In this document: positions 7,838 to 17,380 of the stretch, piece by piece
Position numbering within the stretch: the first letter of the stretch is position 1
Layout: each line of letters opens with the position of its first letter
NCBI GenBank assembly: GCA_016715195.1
Contig: JADKBB010000023.1
Coordinates: 1-54,440, forward strand
DNA: 54,440 nt
Reading direction: 5' to 3'
Source of the DNA: Candidatus Villigracilis proximus
GTDB lineage: Bacteria > Chloroflexota > Anaerolineae > Anaerolineales > Villigracilaceae
Made by a program: the position numbers and the translations under genes
The notes under the pieces: generated by a model
What the model was told of the DNA's origin: nothing
Databases searched by the model: none
The model's input: the letters and a program-made list of their open reading frames with translations, nothing else

Positions 7838-8848
7838 CTATTTTCGCAAGCGTAAAGCGGCAACTACAGCTCGATGGTCTGATTCATTACTCATTCCAGC
7901 AAGCTTCGCTGAAAATACCTCCCAGTCTACTGTTACGAATATGTAATCAATACGCACAAGCCATTCTGGAATATAAACATTACCTAATTTTTTACCTCCT
8001 GGAAACGTATGTCCCAGACCGAAACCGGCTTCTGTCCAAGCATCCTGCAAACCTGCATTGACGAGCAATTTGTAAGGATCATTAAGTGACACATCATTCG
8101 CATCTCCTGCAAGAATGGCCAGCCCCGGGTGTGTTTGCAAAAACTTCACTAATCGGCTCGCATGTTGCCTACGCATTTCAACAACTTCATAGGCTCGATC
8201 GGGTCTCGCAATAACTTCAAATGAAGTGGGATCCATATGAAAATTCACCACATGGACCGGATGGCCATTCCACGATACATCCAGCAAGATGGGATCACCA
8301 GTCCAGGAATCCCCAAGATCATCATCGATTACTTCAAATGGATATTTGCTGACCACGCTCAAGCCAGCTGGAGTATCAGAAGGAAAATGCGTCTGGTACG
8401 GGTAAATATTTTTCATATCCTGTTCCAGAAGGTCCGCTATTGCAAAACTGGTCTCCTGTATAAACACAATGTCTGCATCTGCATTATTAACCACATCTGC
8501 AATCGCCGAAACATCCGAAGTATAGACCAGCATATTGTAAGTCATCACGCTCAGCACAGCCTGAGAGGGTGATGTTGAGCCTTGCCCGGGGAAAAATAAA
8601 TTTCCAAATGTAAACAGGAACAACCCCAAAGCGATCAGTAACGCAAACTGCAACCGCCGAACATGATAAAAGAAGCCCACCAATGCAGGCAAAATCATAG
8701 CCATAAAAACTTGAAATGCAAACATATTTAGGAGACTGACCCATACAAAGCGTCCATGCGTAGCCGCTGACAAAAAGAACCACACGCAGATACATATAAC
8801 AATCAGGTCACTGGAAGCAATTAAAAAGTTCCGAATTTTTTGTTTCAA
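7838..8848 (-). CDS. membrane-anchored endonuclease/exonuclease/phosphatase-family protein
   Basis: The protein has about 336 residues from the chosen start. Three N-terminal transmembrane helices (about residues 8-28, 35-58 and 66-85) precede an EEP domain. Catalytic elements are MTYNML, FIQETS, GLSVVSKYPF, VVNFHMD, ILAGDANDVS and SDHRAVV, supplying the Asn, Glu, Asp, His residues of the family. The domain probably faces outward, as in other membrane EEP proteins, and may act on phosphoesters or phospholipids. The frame is open to 8917, but the extension crosses the terminator hairpin at 8870-8902. The TTG at 8848 with GAGGT just before it is a better start. Confidence 0.8.
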   Translation of the reverse strand: MKQKIRNFLIASSDLIVICICVWFFLSAATHGRFVWVSLLNMFAFQVFMAMILPALVGFFYHVRRLQFALLIALGLFLFTFGNLFFPGQGSTSPSQAVLSVMTYNMLVYTSDVSAIADVVNNADADIVFIQETSFAIADLLEQDMKNIYPYQTHFPSDTPAGLSVVSKYPFEVIDDDLGDSWTGDPILLDVSWNGHPVHVVNFHMDPTSFEVIARPDRAYEVVEMRRQHASRLVKFLQTHPGLAILAGDANDVSLNDPYKLLVNAGLQDAWTEAGFGLGHTFPGGKKLGNVYIPEWLVRIDYIFVTVDWEVFSAKLAGMSNESDHRAVVAALRLRK

Positions 8849-8853
8849 ATAGA

Positions 8854-8902
8854 CCTCACAAATAAACAAGTGGGCTTCAGAATGCAAATCTCTGAAGCCC
8901 AC
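8854..8902 (-). terminator. rho-independent terminator after ileS
   Basis: On the minus strand GTGGGCTTCAGA pairs with TCTGAAGCCCAC (12 bp, 8870-8902). The hairpin is followed by CTTGTTTATTTG. It lies 37 bases after the ileS stop. Confidence 0.8.
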
Positions 8903-8938
8903 CACAATATGTCTCAACTACCCAATAAATAAAATTAC

Positions 8939-11900
8939 CTACCTCGCCTTCACCAACCCGACCTTGACCTTCTCGCCTTCAAATTCATCTTCCACAACAG
9001 ATGCATCTGCAGGCGGAGTGGCAAAGGATAATTTGGTTGTCAGGGTTTCAGATTTGATGTAATCCTCATGCTTTTGCATCAGCGGATTTCAGCTGGCGCT
9101 GGCTTCGATGAACAACTCAATGCGATCCACCACATCCAGGTCAGCGGTCTTGCGCAGATCTTGTGCGCGGCGGATAAATTCACGAGCGAGTCCTTCGGCG
9201 ATGAGTTCAGGAGTCAGGTCAGTAACGAGAGCGGCAACGTATGCGCCATCTTCCGCAACCGCAAAGCCTGCCTTGGCCATCGCCTTCACTTCCACCTCTT
9301 CTGAGATGATCTGGAAGGTCTCACCGCCAGCTGTTACTTCCAGCGGCTTGCCAGCCATAAACGTGGATGCAACTTCTTCCGCGTTCATGGCGAGGATCGC
9401 CTTTTGCATGGCCGGGAACTTATTGCCATATTTCTGTCCAAGTTGCTTCGAGAAAGGCTTGACCGTGTGCGAAACAGCCTCGGTGGCAGAATCAAGCAGG
9501 CGCACTTCTTTGACGTTCAACTCATCTGCGATCGTGTCCACGTTGTTCATCAACGCCTTGCGCTCGGTGGCGGTCCCAACCGAGAATGCGGCGGCGGCCA
9601 ATGGCTGACGCACTTTGCGATTCGCTTTCTGGCGGGCGGAATGTCCGAGTGAGACGAGTTTCATGACGAGGTTCATGTCACGGTTAAGAGACTCATCGAT
9701 AAATTCATCCATCACCTTCGGCCATTCAGCCAGATGGACAGACTCAGGCGCGGTCTCATCCACCGAGCGGACGAGGTTCTGATACAACTCTTCCGCGAGG
9801 AAAGGCATGGCAGGCGCGATCAATTTGGCAATCGTGGTCAACGCGGTGTAGAGTGTGGAGTACGCGGCCTGCTTATCTGAATCCGAGTCGTTCTTCCAGA
9901 AGCGGCGGCGTGAACGGCGCACATACCAGGTGGAGAGATTCTCAACGAATTTTTCCACGGGACGGGTGGCGTTGGTCACATCATAGGTTTCGTAGGCATT
10001 GGTCACATCACGCACGAGGACATTTAATTCAGAGAGCAGCCAGCGGTCAAGATCATTGGTCGCGGCGGTGACGGTCAAGGCTTGCGGTTTGTCGAGATTG
10101 GCGTATGTGATGAAGAACGAATAGACATTCCACAGCGTAAGTGTAAAGCTGCGGATCACATCCCCAACCAGATCGGATGAGAAGCGGCGTTCCTGTCCGG
10201 GCGGTGTGGCGGTGTAGAGATACCAGCGCAGCGCATCCGCTCCGTGGACGTTCAACACATCCCACGGCTGGACGATGTTGCCCAAAGACTTGGACATCTT
10301 GCGTCCCTCGCCGTCCTGAATATGTCCGAGACAGATCACGTTCTTGAATGAGACATCATCATTCAGCAAAGTGCTGATGGCATGCAGTGAATAGAACCAG
10401 CCGCGAGTTTGGTCCACGGCTTCGCAGATGTAATCCGCGGGGAATTGCTGTTTGAATTTATCCTGATTCTCAAACGGATAATGCCACTGGGCATACGGCA
10501 TCGAACCAGAGTCAAACCAGACATCGATCAAATCTTTCACGCGAGACATTTGTCCGCCGCAATCCACACAGGTCCAGAAGACATTGTCCACGTGCGGGCG
10601 GTGCAGGTCAAGTTCGGCTCAAGTCCCTGCCGACTTTTCAGAAAGTTCCGCCACCGAGCCGACACACTCACGATGCTTGCAGCTCTGATTCTCGCATTCC
10701 CAAACTGGAAGCGGCGTGCCCCAATACCGCTCACGGCTAAGCGACCAGTCGATGTTGTTTTCGAGCCAATTGCCAAAACGTCCGTTCTTGATGTGTTCGG
10801 GAACCCAGTTGATCGTTTTGTTTAATTCAACAAGGCGGTCACGTTTTGCACTCGTGCGGATATACCAGGACTCGCGCGCATAATACAAAAGCGGAGTCTT
10901 GCAGCGCCAGCAGAATGGATAGGTATGCACGAGCGTGCCAGCGCGGAATAATAATCCGCGCGCATCGAGATCTTTGATGATAAGCGGGTCGGCGTCCTTG
11001 ACGAAGATTCCGCGCCACGGGGTGATCTCAGGGATGAAAGTCCCATCGGGTTGAACCGTGAGCAGGATCGGCAGATCATACTGCTTCGCCATTTCCATAT
11101 CTTCCGCACCAAAGGCCGGAGCCTGATGCACAAGACCGGAGCCGTCTTCCGTGGTGACGAAATCAGCGAGCAGAACAAAATACGCGGGTTTATCAACCGG
11201 CACAAAGGTAACAGCGGCTGATACTTTACGCCTTTCAGCTTCTTACCCTTGAAGGATCACAACGCTTCACTTCTTCATCCTTGAAGATCTTTTCAACCAG
11301 ATTCTTTGCAAGGATCAGTTTTTCTTTTGTACCGTCGTTATCGCGCTCGATGGTGACATAGTCCACATCGGGGTGCGCGGCCACGGCCACATTCGAGGGC
11401 AATGTCCACGGGGTTGTTGTCCACACTAATAACGATGTGTCTGGTTTATCGACCAGCGGCATGCGCACAAAAACTGACGGGTCAGTGGCGTCGTCGTAAC
11501 CGAGAGCAACTTCATGGTCAGAAAGAGGCGTGCCGCAGCGTGGGCAATACGGAACGATCTTGTAGCCCTTGAAGAGCAGATCCTTCTCCCAGAAATTTTT
11601 CAGAATCCACCAGACTGATTCGATGTATTCGTTGGTGTAAGTCACATACGCGGTTTGAAGGTCAACCCAAAACGCGATACGGTCGGTGAGCTTCTCCCAA
11701 TCCTGAATATAGGTAAAGACCGAATTTCGGCAAAGCTCATTAAATTTAGCCACGCCATAATCTTCGATCTGCTGCTTGTTAGTGAAACCAAGCTGCTTCT
11801 CCACCTCGATCTCAACCGGCAGCCCGTGAGTGTCCCAGCCGCCGCGGCGTGAGACATGATATCCACGCATGGTCTTGTAACGCGGGAACATATCCTTGAA

Positions 11901-12089
11901 GGCGCGCGCCAGCACATGATGAACGCCGGGGCGTCCATTGGCCGTGGGCGGACCTTCATAGAAAACATACTCAGGGCCGTCTTTGCGCTGTGCCATCGTT
12001 TTCTTGAAGATGTCCTGCTTCTTCCACAACTTGAGGACGTTCTCTTCCATCGAAGGCGCATCGAGTTTTGATGATACTGATTTGAACAT
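8939..12089 (-). pseudogene. ileS: isoleucyl-tRNA synthetase, full length but interrupted by several indels
   Basis: About 1,050 codons encode a long-type IleS. The N-terminal part has FYEGPPTANGRPGVHHVLAR (HIGH-type motif), GGWDTHGLPVE and an editing-domain start LLVWTTTPWTLPSN. The central part contains the RERYWGTPLPVWEC element and WFDSGSMPYAQWHYP. The C-terminal part has QDGEGRKMSKSLGN (KMSKS) and the anticodon-binding domain. The ATG at 12089 follows AGGAG by eight bases. The frame is broken near 11253, at an AAA run at 11204-11206 (one base short), by an in-frame TGA at 10619-10621 explained by two compensating indels, and by a TGA at 9089-9091. Sequence after that TGA still reads HEDYIKSETLTTKLSF to a stop at 8939. 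An essential gene this intact in content is probably mis-sequenced. The alternative is a decaying second copy. Confidence 0.9.
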
Positions 12090-12130
12090 AGTAGACTCCT
12101 GGTCTTTAATCTGCTTTTCGTACGCAGGCA

Positions 12131-12408
12131 ATTAAAAATAAAAACTCTCATCTCAAACAGAGACGAGAGCCATGCTCACGCGGTACCACTCTGGTTTCCA
12201 CCGGCAAACCGGCAGACACTCATTGGATGACCAACATCATCCTGTCCTGATAACGAAGAACAATTTCGGATTCCCTACTCTCAAACAGACTCTGCCTGAT
12301 TTCAGTTCACAGCTTCGGGAGGATTTTCGATCGCCTACGCGTATCCGCTTCACACCTGACCTCGGACTCGCTGACCGTTTCGACGGATTTACTCGTTCCC
12401 ATCAACGC
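12131..12408 (-). promoter_or_regulatory. T-box riboswitch leader of ileS, isoleucine-specific
   Basis: The leader between the -10 box and ileS shows the T-box sequence AGAGTGGTACCGCG at 12179-12192 (minus strand). It is followed by a terminator with stem CTCTCGTCTC/GAGATGAGAG and TTTTTATTTTT at 12131-12171. The 5' part has the stem I elements GATGGGAACGAGTA and AGCGAGTCCGAG. The likely specifier is ATC at 12322-12324, within GAAAATCCTCCC, an isoleucine codon fitting the gene. Uncharged tRNA-Ile would favour the antiterminator and allow ileS transcription. The specifier assignment is by position and codon match. Confidence 0.9.
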
Positions 12409-12421
12409 TTTTGATTTTGAG

Positions 12422-12450
12422 ATTATACATAGTTATGTCGAAATCGGCAA
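12422..12450 (-). promoter_or_regulatory. candidate sigma-70 promoter of the ileS T-box transcript
   Basis: Minus-strand TTGCCG (12445-12450), a 17-base spacer and TATAAT (12422-12427) lie just upstream of T-box stem I. The -35 box is inside the 3' end of the metallophosphoesterase gene. Confidence 0.65.
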
Positions 12451-13343
12451 GAAACTACAAGCCCTCTTAAAGTAAAGACTGTGATTTCAGGTCTGCAATT
12501 AAACCTCACAAATGGACTGGTCATGCCAACCCCACGGTTTGTATACAGCCACATGGCTCCCACCTGATAAAGCCCCGACGGATATTTCCTTGCCCAACGC
12601 GGTAAAACTGGCGGCCCAATAAATGGAATGACCACCTGTCCGCCATGAGAGTGACCCGATAATTGCAATCCAAACCGGCCAATAAATGAAGAAGTATCGG
12701 CATAATCAGGTTCATGCGCAAGCAAGATCGAATCTGAATACAGCGGCAGCTTGTCATAAATATCCTCCAAGCGATGCTCTCCTTCAGAAATATCATCCAA
12801 ACCTGCGATGCATAAACGCTCTCCGTTTTTTTCGATCATGTGAACATCGTTCTTTAACTCAAGTATTCCGGCACGCGCAAGCATTTCGCGCACTTTTACA
12901 GAGTCTGTCCAATGATCGTGATTCCCCATCACGGCCAGCACTTTATATTCTGTAGTAAGAGCGGATATCTCGGCTACCAGATCATCTGCGGCCAGGTCCA
13001 GGTCTGGGCTCCATGAATGACCGATAACAAAATCCCCGGTAATAACGATCAAATCAGGGGTCTGCTGTCTGACCAATTCCAAAACCTCGGCCAGATGCCC
13101 ACGATTCATCCAGCCGCCCATGTGAATGTCACTAATCTGGACGATCCGAAATCCATCAAAAGCCTTCGGCAAACGAGACAATGGGATCTCAACCTGCTCC
13201 ACGTCCAACCATTGCGGCTCAAATTCAAGGCTGTAATAAGATGCTGTGGCTGCAGAAAATATCATGGCGCCAACATGTTTAATGACCCGAAGAAAATCCC
13301 TGCGTGATATTTTGAGCTCATCTAATTTTTCAAACCTCTTCAA
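12423..13343 (-). CDS. Tat-type metallophosphoesterase (YaeI-like)
   Basis: The protein has about 306 residues. It starts with a twin-arginine leader, SRRDFLRVIKHVGAMIF, followed by a calcineurin-like phosphoesterase domain. Metal ligands are visible as ISDIHMGG, VITGDFVIGH, VMGNHDHW, LLAHEPD and LSGHSHGGQV. The family includes membrane-associated phosphodiesterases that act on UDP-diacylglucosamine-like or other envelope substrates. The chosen TTG at 13343 keeps the leader, but it has no clear ribosome site; the next Met lies inside the leader helix. Its 3' end overlaps the ileS promoter. It is divergent from the S1-domain gene. Confidence 0.85.
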   Translation of the reverse strand: MKRFEKLDELKISRRDFLRVIKHVGAMIFSAATASYYSLEFEPQWLDVEQVEIPLSRLPKAFDGFRIVQISDIHMGGWMNRGHLAEVLELVRQQTPDLIVITGDFVIGHSWSPDLDLAADDLVAEISALTTEYKVLAVMGNHDHWTDSVKVREMLARAGILELKNDVHMIEKNGERLCIAGLDDISEGEHRLEDIYDKLPLYSDSILLAHEPDYADTSSFIGRFGLQLSGHSHGGQVVIPFIGPPVLPRWARKYPSGLYQVGAMWLYTNRGVGMTSPFVRFNCRPEITVFTLRGLVVSCRFRHNYV

Positions 13344-13417
13344 AAGCTAGTTTATCAGAATATAATATGCGACTTTGCCAAAGGCTTACATCTTACCAAC
13401 ATCTTACCTATTACACG

Positions 13418-13446
13418 TTGACGTATTCATGTCAGACAGGTATAAT
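13418..13446 (+). promoter_or_regulatory. sigma-70 promoter of the S1-domain gene
   Basis: TTGACG (13418-13423), a 17-base spacer and TATAAT (13441-13446), 38 bases before the start codon. Confidence 0.8.
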
Positions 13447-13484
13447 CTTTTTTCGGCATTATTTCAACTAGCAGGAGAAAACTT

Positions 13485-14279
13485 ATGACAACACCCGACA
13501 GCGCACCAGCCGTAGCGCTTGAACCAAAAACCAAACTTAGCGGCAAAATTTTGAAGACCACACTCGCGGGGGCATTGGTGGACATCGGACAAAGCATTCC
13601 CGGTGTAATCCACATATCACAACTTCAGCAGGATGCAGTAAACAAAGTGGAAGATGTTGTGAAGGAAGGCCAGACAGTTGATGTCTGGGTACGTCGCGTG
13701 AAGAAAGATCGTGTTGAATTAACCATGATCGAACCTCTCGCCTTTGAATGGAAAGAGATTCAACCTGATATGATCGTAAAAGGCAAGGTTGTTCGTCTCG
13801 AAACCTACGGCGCGTTCGTGGATTTCGGTGCAGAACGCCCGGGCCTGATCCATGTCAGCGAACTTACTCGCGGTTATGTTAAGACCGCCAGCGAAGTTGT
13901 GAAGGAAGGCGAAGAAATCGAAGCCAAGGTTCTGGATGTGGATCGCCGAAAACGCCAGATCCGCTTGAGCATGAAAGCGCTCCAGCCTGAGGTTGTCGAA
14001 GAAGCCAAACCCGAACGTGAAGATCGCAAACGCGGCGCTGGTAACAGCAGCAACAGCAGCGGTCCCAAACGCAAAGGCAAAAAAGAAGAAGAGTACCAGA
14101 TGGAAATCGAAGCCCCCAACGAGCCCCAGTACACTGCAATGCAGATCGCATGGCAGCAGGCATTGGAACGCTCCAAGGGCAAGGAAAAGGTTCGCGCCAA
14201 ATCCTACAAATCTGCTACCGAAGAACAAGAGAAACTTTTCAACCGCACTTTGGAAAAACGTGTTCCAACCGGTGGATAA
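13485..14279 (+). CDS. two-S1-domain RNA-binding protein
   Basis: The 264-residue protein carries two S1 RNA-binding domains. Domain one is around residues 18-85 (GKILKTTLAGALVDIG, PGVIHISQL). Domain two is around 95-165 (GKVVRLETYGAFVDFG, RPGLIHVSELTRGYVKT). A charged linker rich in Lys, Glu and Ser follows from about 170 to 205, and then a basic helical tail. AGGAGAAAACTT precedes the ATG. It is shorter than ribosomal protein S1, and the second domain is the best match to the S1 consensus. It is probably a translation- or RNA-turnover-associated factor. The first domain is less regular (its IGQSIPG loop replaces the usual GF.G.VH pattern). Confidence 0.88.
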   Translation: MTTPDSAPAVALEPKTKLSGKILKTTLAGALVDIGQSIPGVIHISQLQQDAVNKVEDVVKEGQTVDVWVRRVKKDRVELTMIEPLAFEWKEIQPDMIVKGKVVRLETYGAFVDFGAERPGLIHVSELTRGYVKTASEVVKEGEEIEAKVLDVDRRKRQIRLSMKALQPEVVEEAKPEREDRKRGAGNSSNSSGPKRKGKKEEEYQMEIEAPNEPQYTAMQIAWQQALERSKGKEKVRAKSYKSATEEQEKLFNRTLEKRVPTGG

Positions 14280-14285
14280 AAAAAC

Positions 14286-14317
14286 AAAAAGAGCGAGTGG
14301 TTGCACTCGCTCTTTTG
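14286..14317. terminator. bidirectional hairpin terminator
   Basis: AAAGAGCGAGTG and CACTCGCTCTTT pair with a four-base loop, flanked by A and T runs. It separates the S1-domain gene from the convergent FAAL-type gene. Confidence 0.88.
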
Positions 14318-14325
14318 ATTCATTA

Positions 14326-15997
14326 CTATCTGCCCCAGCCCTGCAAAAAATTTTCCTTATTTGCCGATCGCGCCGGTCTTTCCGCTTGAAGTTTTCAAAT
14401 CCATTTTGGTCCCACCACCTTTACATAACGCAACGCAATGGCCGAGTTCTTCGTCACATGCTGGCGGATCGAATCCGCTATTTTTTGATTCTCGCTTCAT
14501 CCTCCGAATCTGCTTCGGCAATGATCACCACCTCTTCCGTCCCCTGCTCTTCATCAAACAAACCAAATGCCACCGAACGCCCCGCGTGAACACCGGGTAC
14601 TTCATAGCTTAACATCTCCAGATCCTGCGGATATACGTTCTTCCCGCCGACAATGATCATATCCTTTTTACGGCCCGAAACAAACAACTCACCGCCAGAA
14701 AGATAACCATAATCACCGGTTACATACCAGCCATTCAGAAACGCATTTTCGGTCACATCAGGCCGGTTGTAATAACCGGTCAACATACAGTCACTTTTCA
14801 AAACGACCTCACCGATCACACGCTCGGGCAGTTCATTCCCTTTTTCATCCACGATCTTTATTTGGACATTCGGAAGCGGACTCCCCGATGACATGACAGT
14901 GATCGCCGCCTTATCATTCGCTTCACGAGCAACACGCTCCACCATAAACGCTTCCCGCTCGATCACTTCGACCTTTGGCCTGCCAGCCAAATTTGACTGA
15001 GTCACCGCGAAAACATTTTCCGCCATCGCGTACGACGAATGCAGCGCGTTCTCAGGCAAGCCATAGGCTTTGAATTTTTCGTAAAAATCTGGTGGCTTTC
15101 CCAGCGCACAGGCTCGGAACAATTGATCACCGCCCGCCACGTGGATAAGTCCACGCCTTCCAGATGACGGGCGCGAATCTTTTGGGCGCAAAAGTTATAA
15201 GCAAAATTCGGCAGCCAGGATAATGTCCCCTTGTATTGCGAAACAGACTGCATCAAACGATACGGCGCGCGCACCCAATCGAAGGGAGACATCAACACCA
15301 GCGGGATGCCATAAAGGATCGGCAGAAGAAAGCCTGCGATCAGCCCCATATCGTGATAAAGCGGAAGCCACGAAACGATCACATCGCTATCATTCAACGT
15401 CAGTGAGTGACTATACGCATCCAGCTGATTAAATACCGCCTGATGTGACAAAGCTACACCCTTTTGCAGGCCGGTTGTGCCTGAAGAATGTTGAAGCAAG
15501 GCAATATCTTCGGGCTTTCTATTTAACCCATTCCACGAAGAAAAGTCCACATCGCAGGCAGAGACATTCTCAGCCACGATCACCGCGCGGACAGAATCCC
15601 CTGCCCCCACCACCGCGCGGACTTCATCCGCAAATTCGGCATAAGTCACAATTGCAGCGGGGCGTGTGACTGAGATCAGGGTTGATAGATCAGCGCGGTA
15701 TCTTTCAGGAGAAAGTTTCTCTGTCAGAAATGACATCACCGAAGGAATCGCGCCGTGAATTACACAACCAAAGTATGAAGAAATTAATTCCTCGCCATGC
15801 CGCAGAATAAGAAGGACAACCTCACCGGATGCAATCCCCTCACCATGAAGCGCATCTGCAAATCCCTGCGCACCGCGCATCAGCCTGGAATAGGAAATGG
15901 GTAAATCCGGCTGGCTGGCAATTTGCAAAGTAACAGCCGCCCGCTCGGGGGTCTGTGCAAGATGCGACCGCAGTCTTTCTGAAAATGTATTCATCAA
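14326..15997 (-). pseudogene. fatty acyl-AMP ligase (FAAL)-type adenylation enzyme, frameshifted; DltA-position gene
   Basis: About 557 codons give an ANL-superfamily enzyme. Elements in order are LLQHSSGTTGLQKGVALSH (P-loop, near residue 170-190), SWLPLYHDMGLIAGFLLP, LMSPFDWVRAPYRLMQSV and LSWLPNFAYNFC (all FAAL-like), then YVTGDYGYLSGGELFVSGRKK and the C-terminal KTSSGK. Indels occur in an A5 run at 15083-15087 and a T6 run at 14481-14486, at A3 14397-14399 and near 14371. Repairing each restores a continuous frame to the stop at 14326-14328. It should adenylate an acyl group and load the downstream-encoded carrier protein. It overlaps the carrier gene by four bases (ATGA) and closes a dlt-like cassette. 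Confidence 0.8.
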
Positions 15998-16242
15998 GAT
16001 TTTCTAGATTGGATAAGCGCAGCCAGTTGATTCAATGTGTCAAAAGTGGAGGCTTGTAATTCAAAATCTTCGATCCTTACGCCAAACGTATCTTCGACAA
16101 AAAGGCCAAGGTCTACCAGACTAAACGAATCGATCAGGCCGCTGGAGATCAGGGCTTCGTCTGCGCTGATCACGCGGGAGGGCTGTTTGAGGATTTTTTC
16201 AGCGATCTGTTTTGAAAGGATTGAGATAATTTCAGTTGTCAT
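15994..16242 (-). CDS. acyl carrier protein; DltC-position gene
   Basis: This is an 82-residue carrier protein. The phosphopantetheine attachment site is GLIDSFSLVDL near residue 38-48, with Ser in the DSF motif. The preceding LISSGLID and the following helix (VDLGLFVEDTFGVRI) are typical of ACPs and DltC-like carriers. The ATG at 16242 is chosen; a second in-frame ATG at 16254 is possible, and neither has a strong ribosome site. The gene overlaps the FAAL start by four bases and begins 18 bases after the SGNH stop. It probably carries the acyl group made by the FAAL to the membrane O-acyltransferase. Confidence 0.82.
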   Translation of the reverse strand: MTTEIISILSKQIAEKILKQPSRVISADEALISSGLIDSFSLVDLGLFVEDTFGVRIEDFELQASTFDTLNQLAALIQSRKS

Positions 16243-16260
16243 TAGTGCCGCCATATATTT

Positions 16261-17380
16261 TTATTGGGAACAGGTTAAATTCAAAAGTTGGGATGAGATC
16301 AAGTCTGCGAGGATTTTTTCGCCAACCGCAGAGCGATGAAAGGGAGAATCAGTAAACTCAGCAGCAGGGACTGCATTCCAAAAATCAAGATAGTTGATAT
16401 TTTCTGCACGTATTGTTTCATCAAGATAAACACGATACAAATCATATGCCCAGCGCGGATAAAAATCATTATAACGAATCTCGCTATTCTCACCGCTTGC
16501 GATAAAGATCGGTTCATTGACGATCAAAAGCGGAGCTTCGCCCGCCACGCCCTGACCAGCCCGCAAAACATCAAAAGATTGTTATCAAAATTCACTCGTC
16601 AGGGTTTCCAAAATCAGATTCCAAACTATCAGATTGATCCTGCGAAAGCGGAGTCCATGTGCGGTAGTAGTAATCAAGTTTGGTGGCGTTCCACGGCAAG
16701 CCATGAAGTTGAAGCAGGGCAATCTTCTTCAACCGTCCGCGCTGACCGATGATGGTTTGATCCCAGAATGTTGGCGGGGTCACATTTTCAACATCAAGAT
16801 TAGTTAATTGATAGGTATCCACCAAAGATAAAACTTCCTCTGAATACGGAGAAAGAAAGTAATCGGTGTAGATCGTGCGATTGCGGAAGGCATCCAACGT
16901 GACGAGCCAGAGGAACATATCAGGTTCGTATTCACGCGCCTTTTCCATAATTAATACATCCTTGGCCACATAAGGCAAAGGAAAAGCGATGTTATAAAAG
17001 ACGACCCGTTTGCCGTCACAGGTTTTTAGGTCTAATAAATTCAATTGCGCTGTGAGATTTTCTTCAGGAGTTAAGCCAAAAGCCCAGGTGGATGAGTCAC
17101 CGACCAGCATCACACGATACTCGTCCGCTTGTTTTGGGCGCGAGACGATATGCGAAGAGAACATCGCATCCATGTCTTCATAAACAGGCATGGTATGTGA
17201 GACGGGATAATATTCGATCTCACGCTCATATGGCATACGTTCACGCCCTGAAACCAGCCAGTTGTAAATTGATAATTTCCCAACCGGAGGTTGAAAATAT
17301 GCGAAAGCAAGATTAGCGATCACATACAGCAGCAGCGCCTTTAATAAAACTCGCAATGGATTTACGTTATCTAATTTCAT
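16261..17380 (-). pseudogene. SGNH-hydrolase-like membrane protein, frameshifted; DltD-position gene
   Basis: Two frames join into about 370 residues. It starts MKLDNVNPLRVLLKALLLYV, an N-terminal signal anchor, then has the SGNH nucleophile element VMLVGDSSTWAFGL near residue 93, and a later LLIVNEPIF block. The second frame ends in FTDSPFHRSAVGEKILADL, the Asp/His end of the catalytic set. The frame breaks between 16565 and 16605 and the text on each side matches. This architecture (one anchor plus SGNH domain) is that of DltD and AlgJ/AlgX-type partners of membrane O-acyltransferases. Its start overlaps the MBOAT stop by four bases. Confidence 0.72.

Noticed and set aside
10619..10621. In-frame TGA in ileS as selenocysteine or stop-codon readthrough
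   Set aside because: The residues around it (GT-stop-AELDLHRP) are explained by two compensating one-base indels that give GRDLSELDLHRP; no SECIS-like hairpin was seen.
13719..14306. Long minus-strand ORF opposite the S1-domain gene, Phe/Leu-rich
   Set aside because: An antisense shadow; the S1 gene has a promoter, ribosome site and domain structure.
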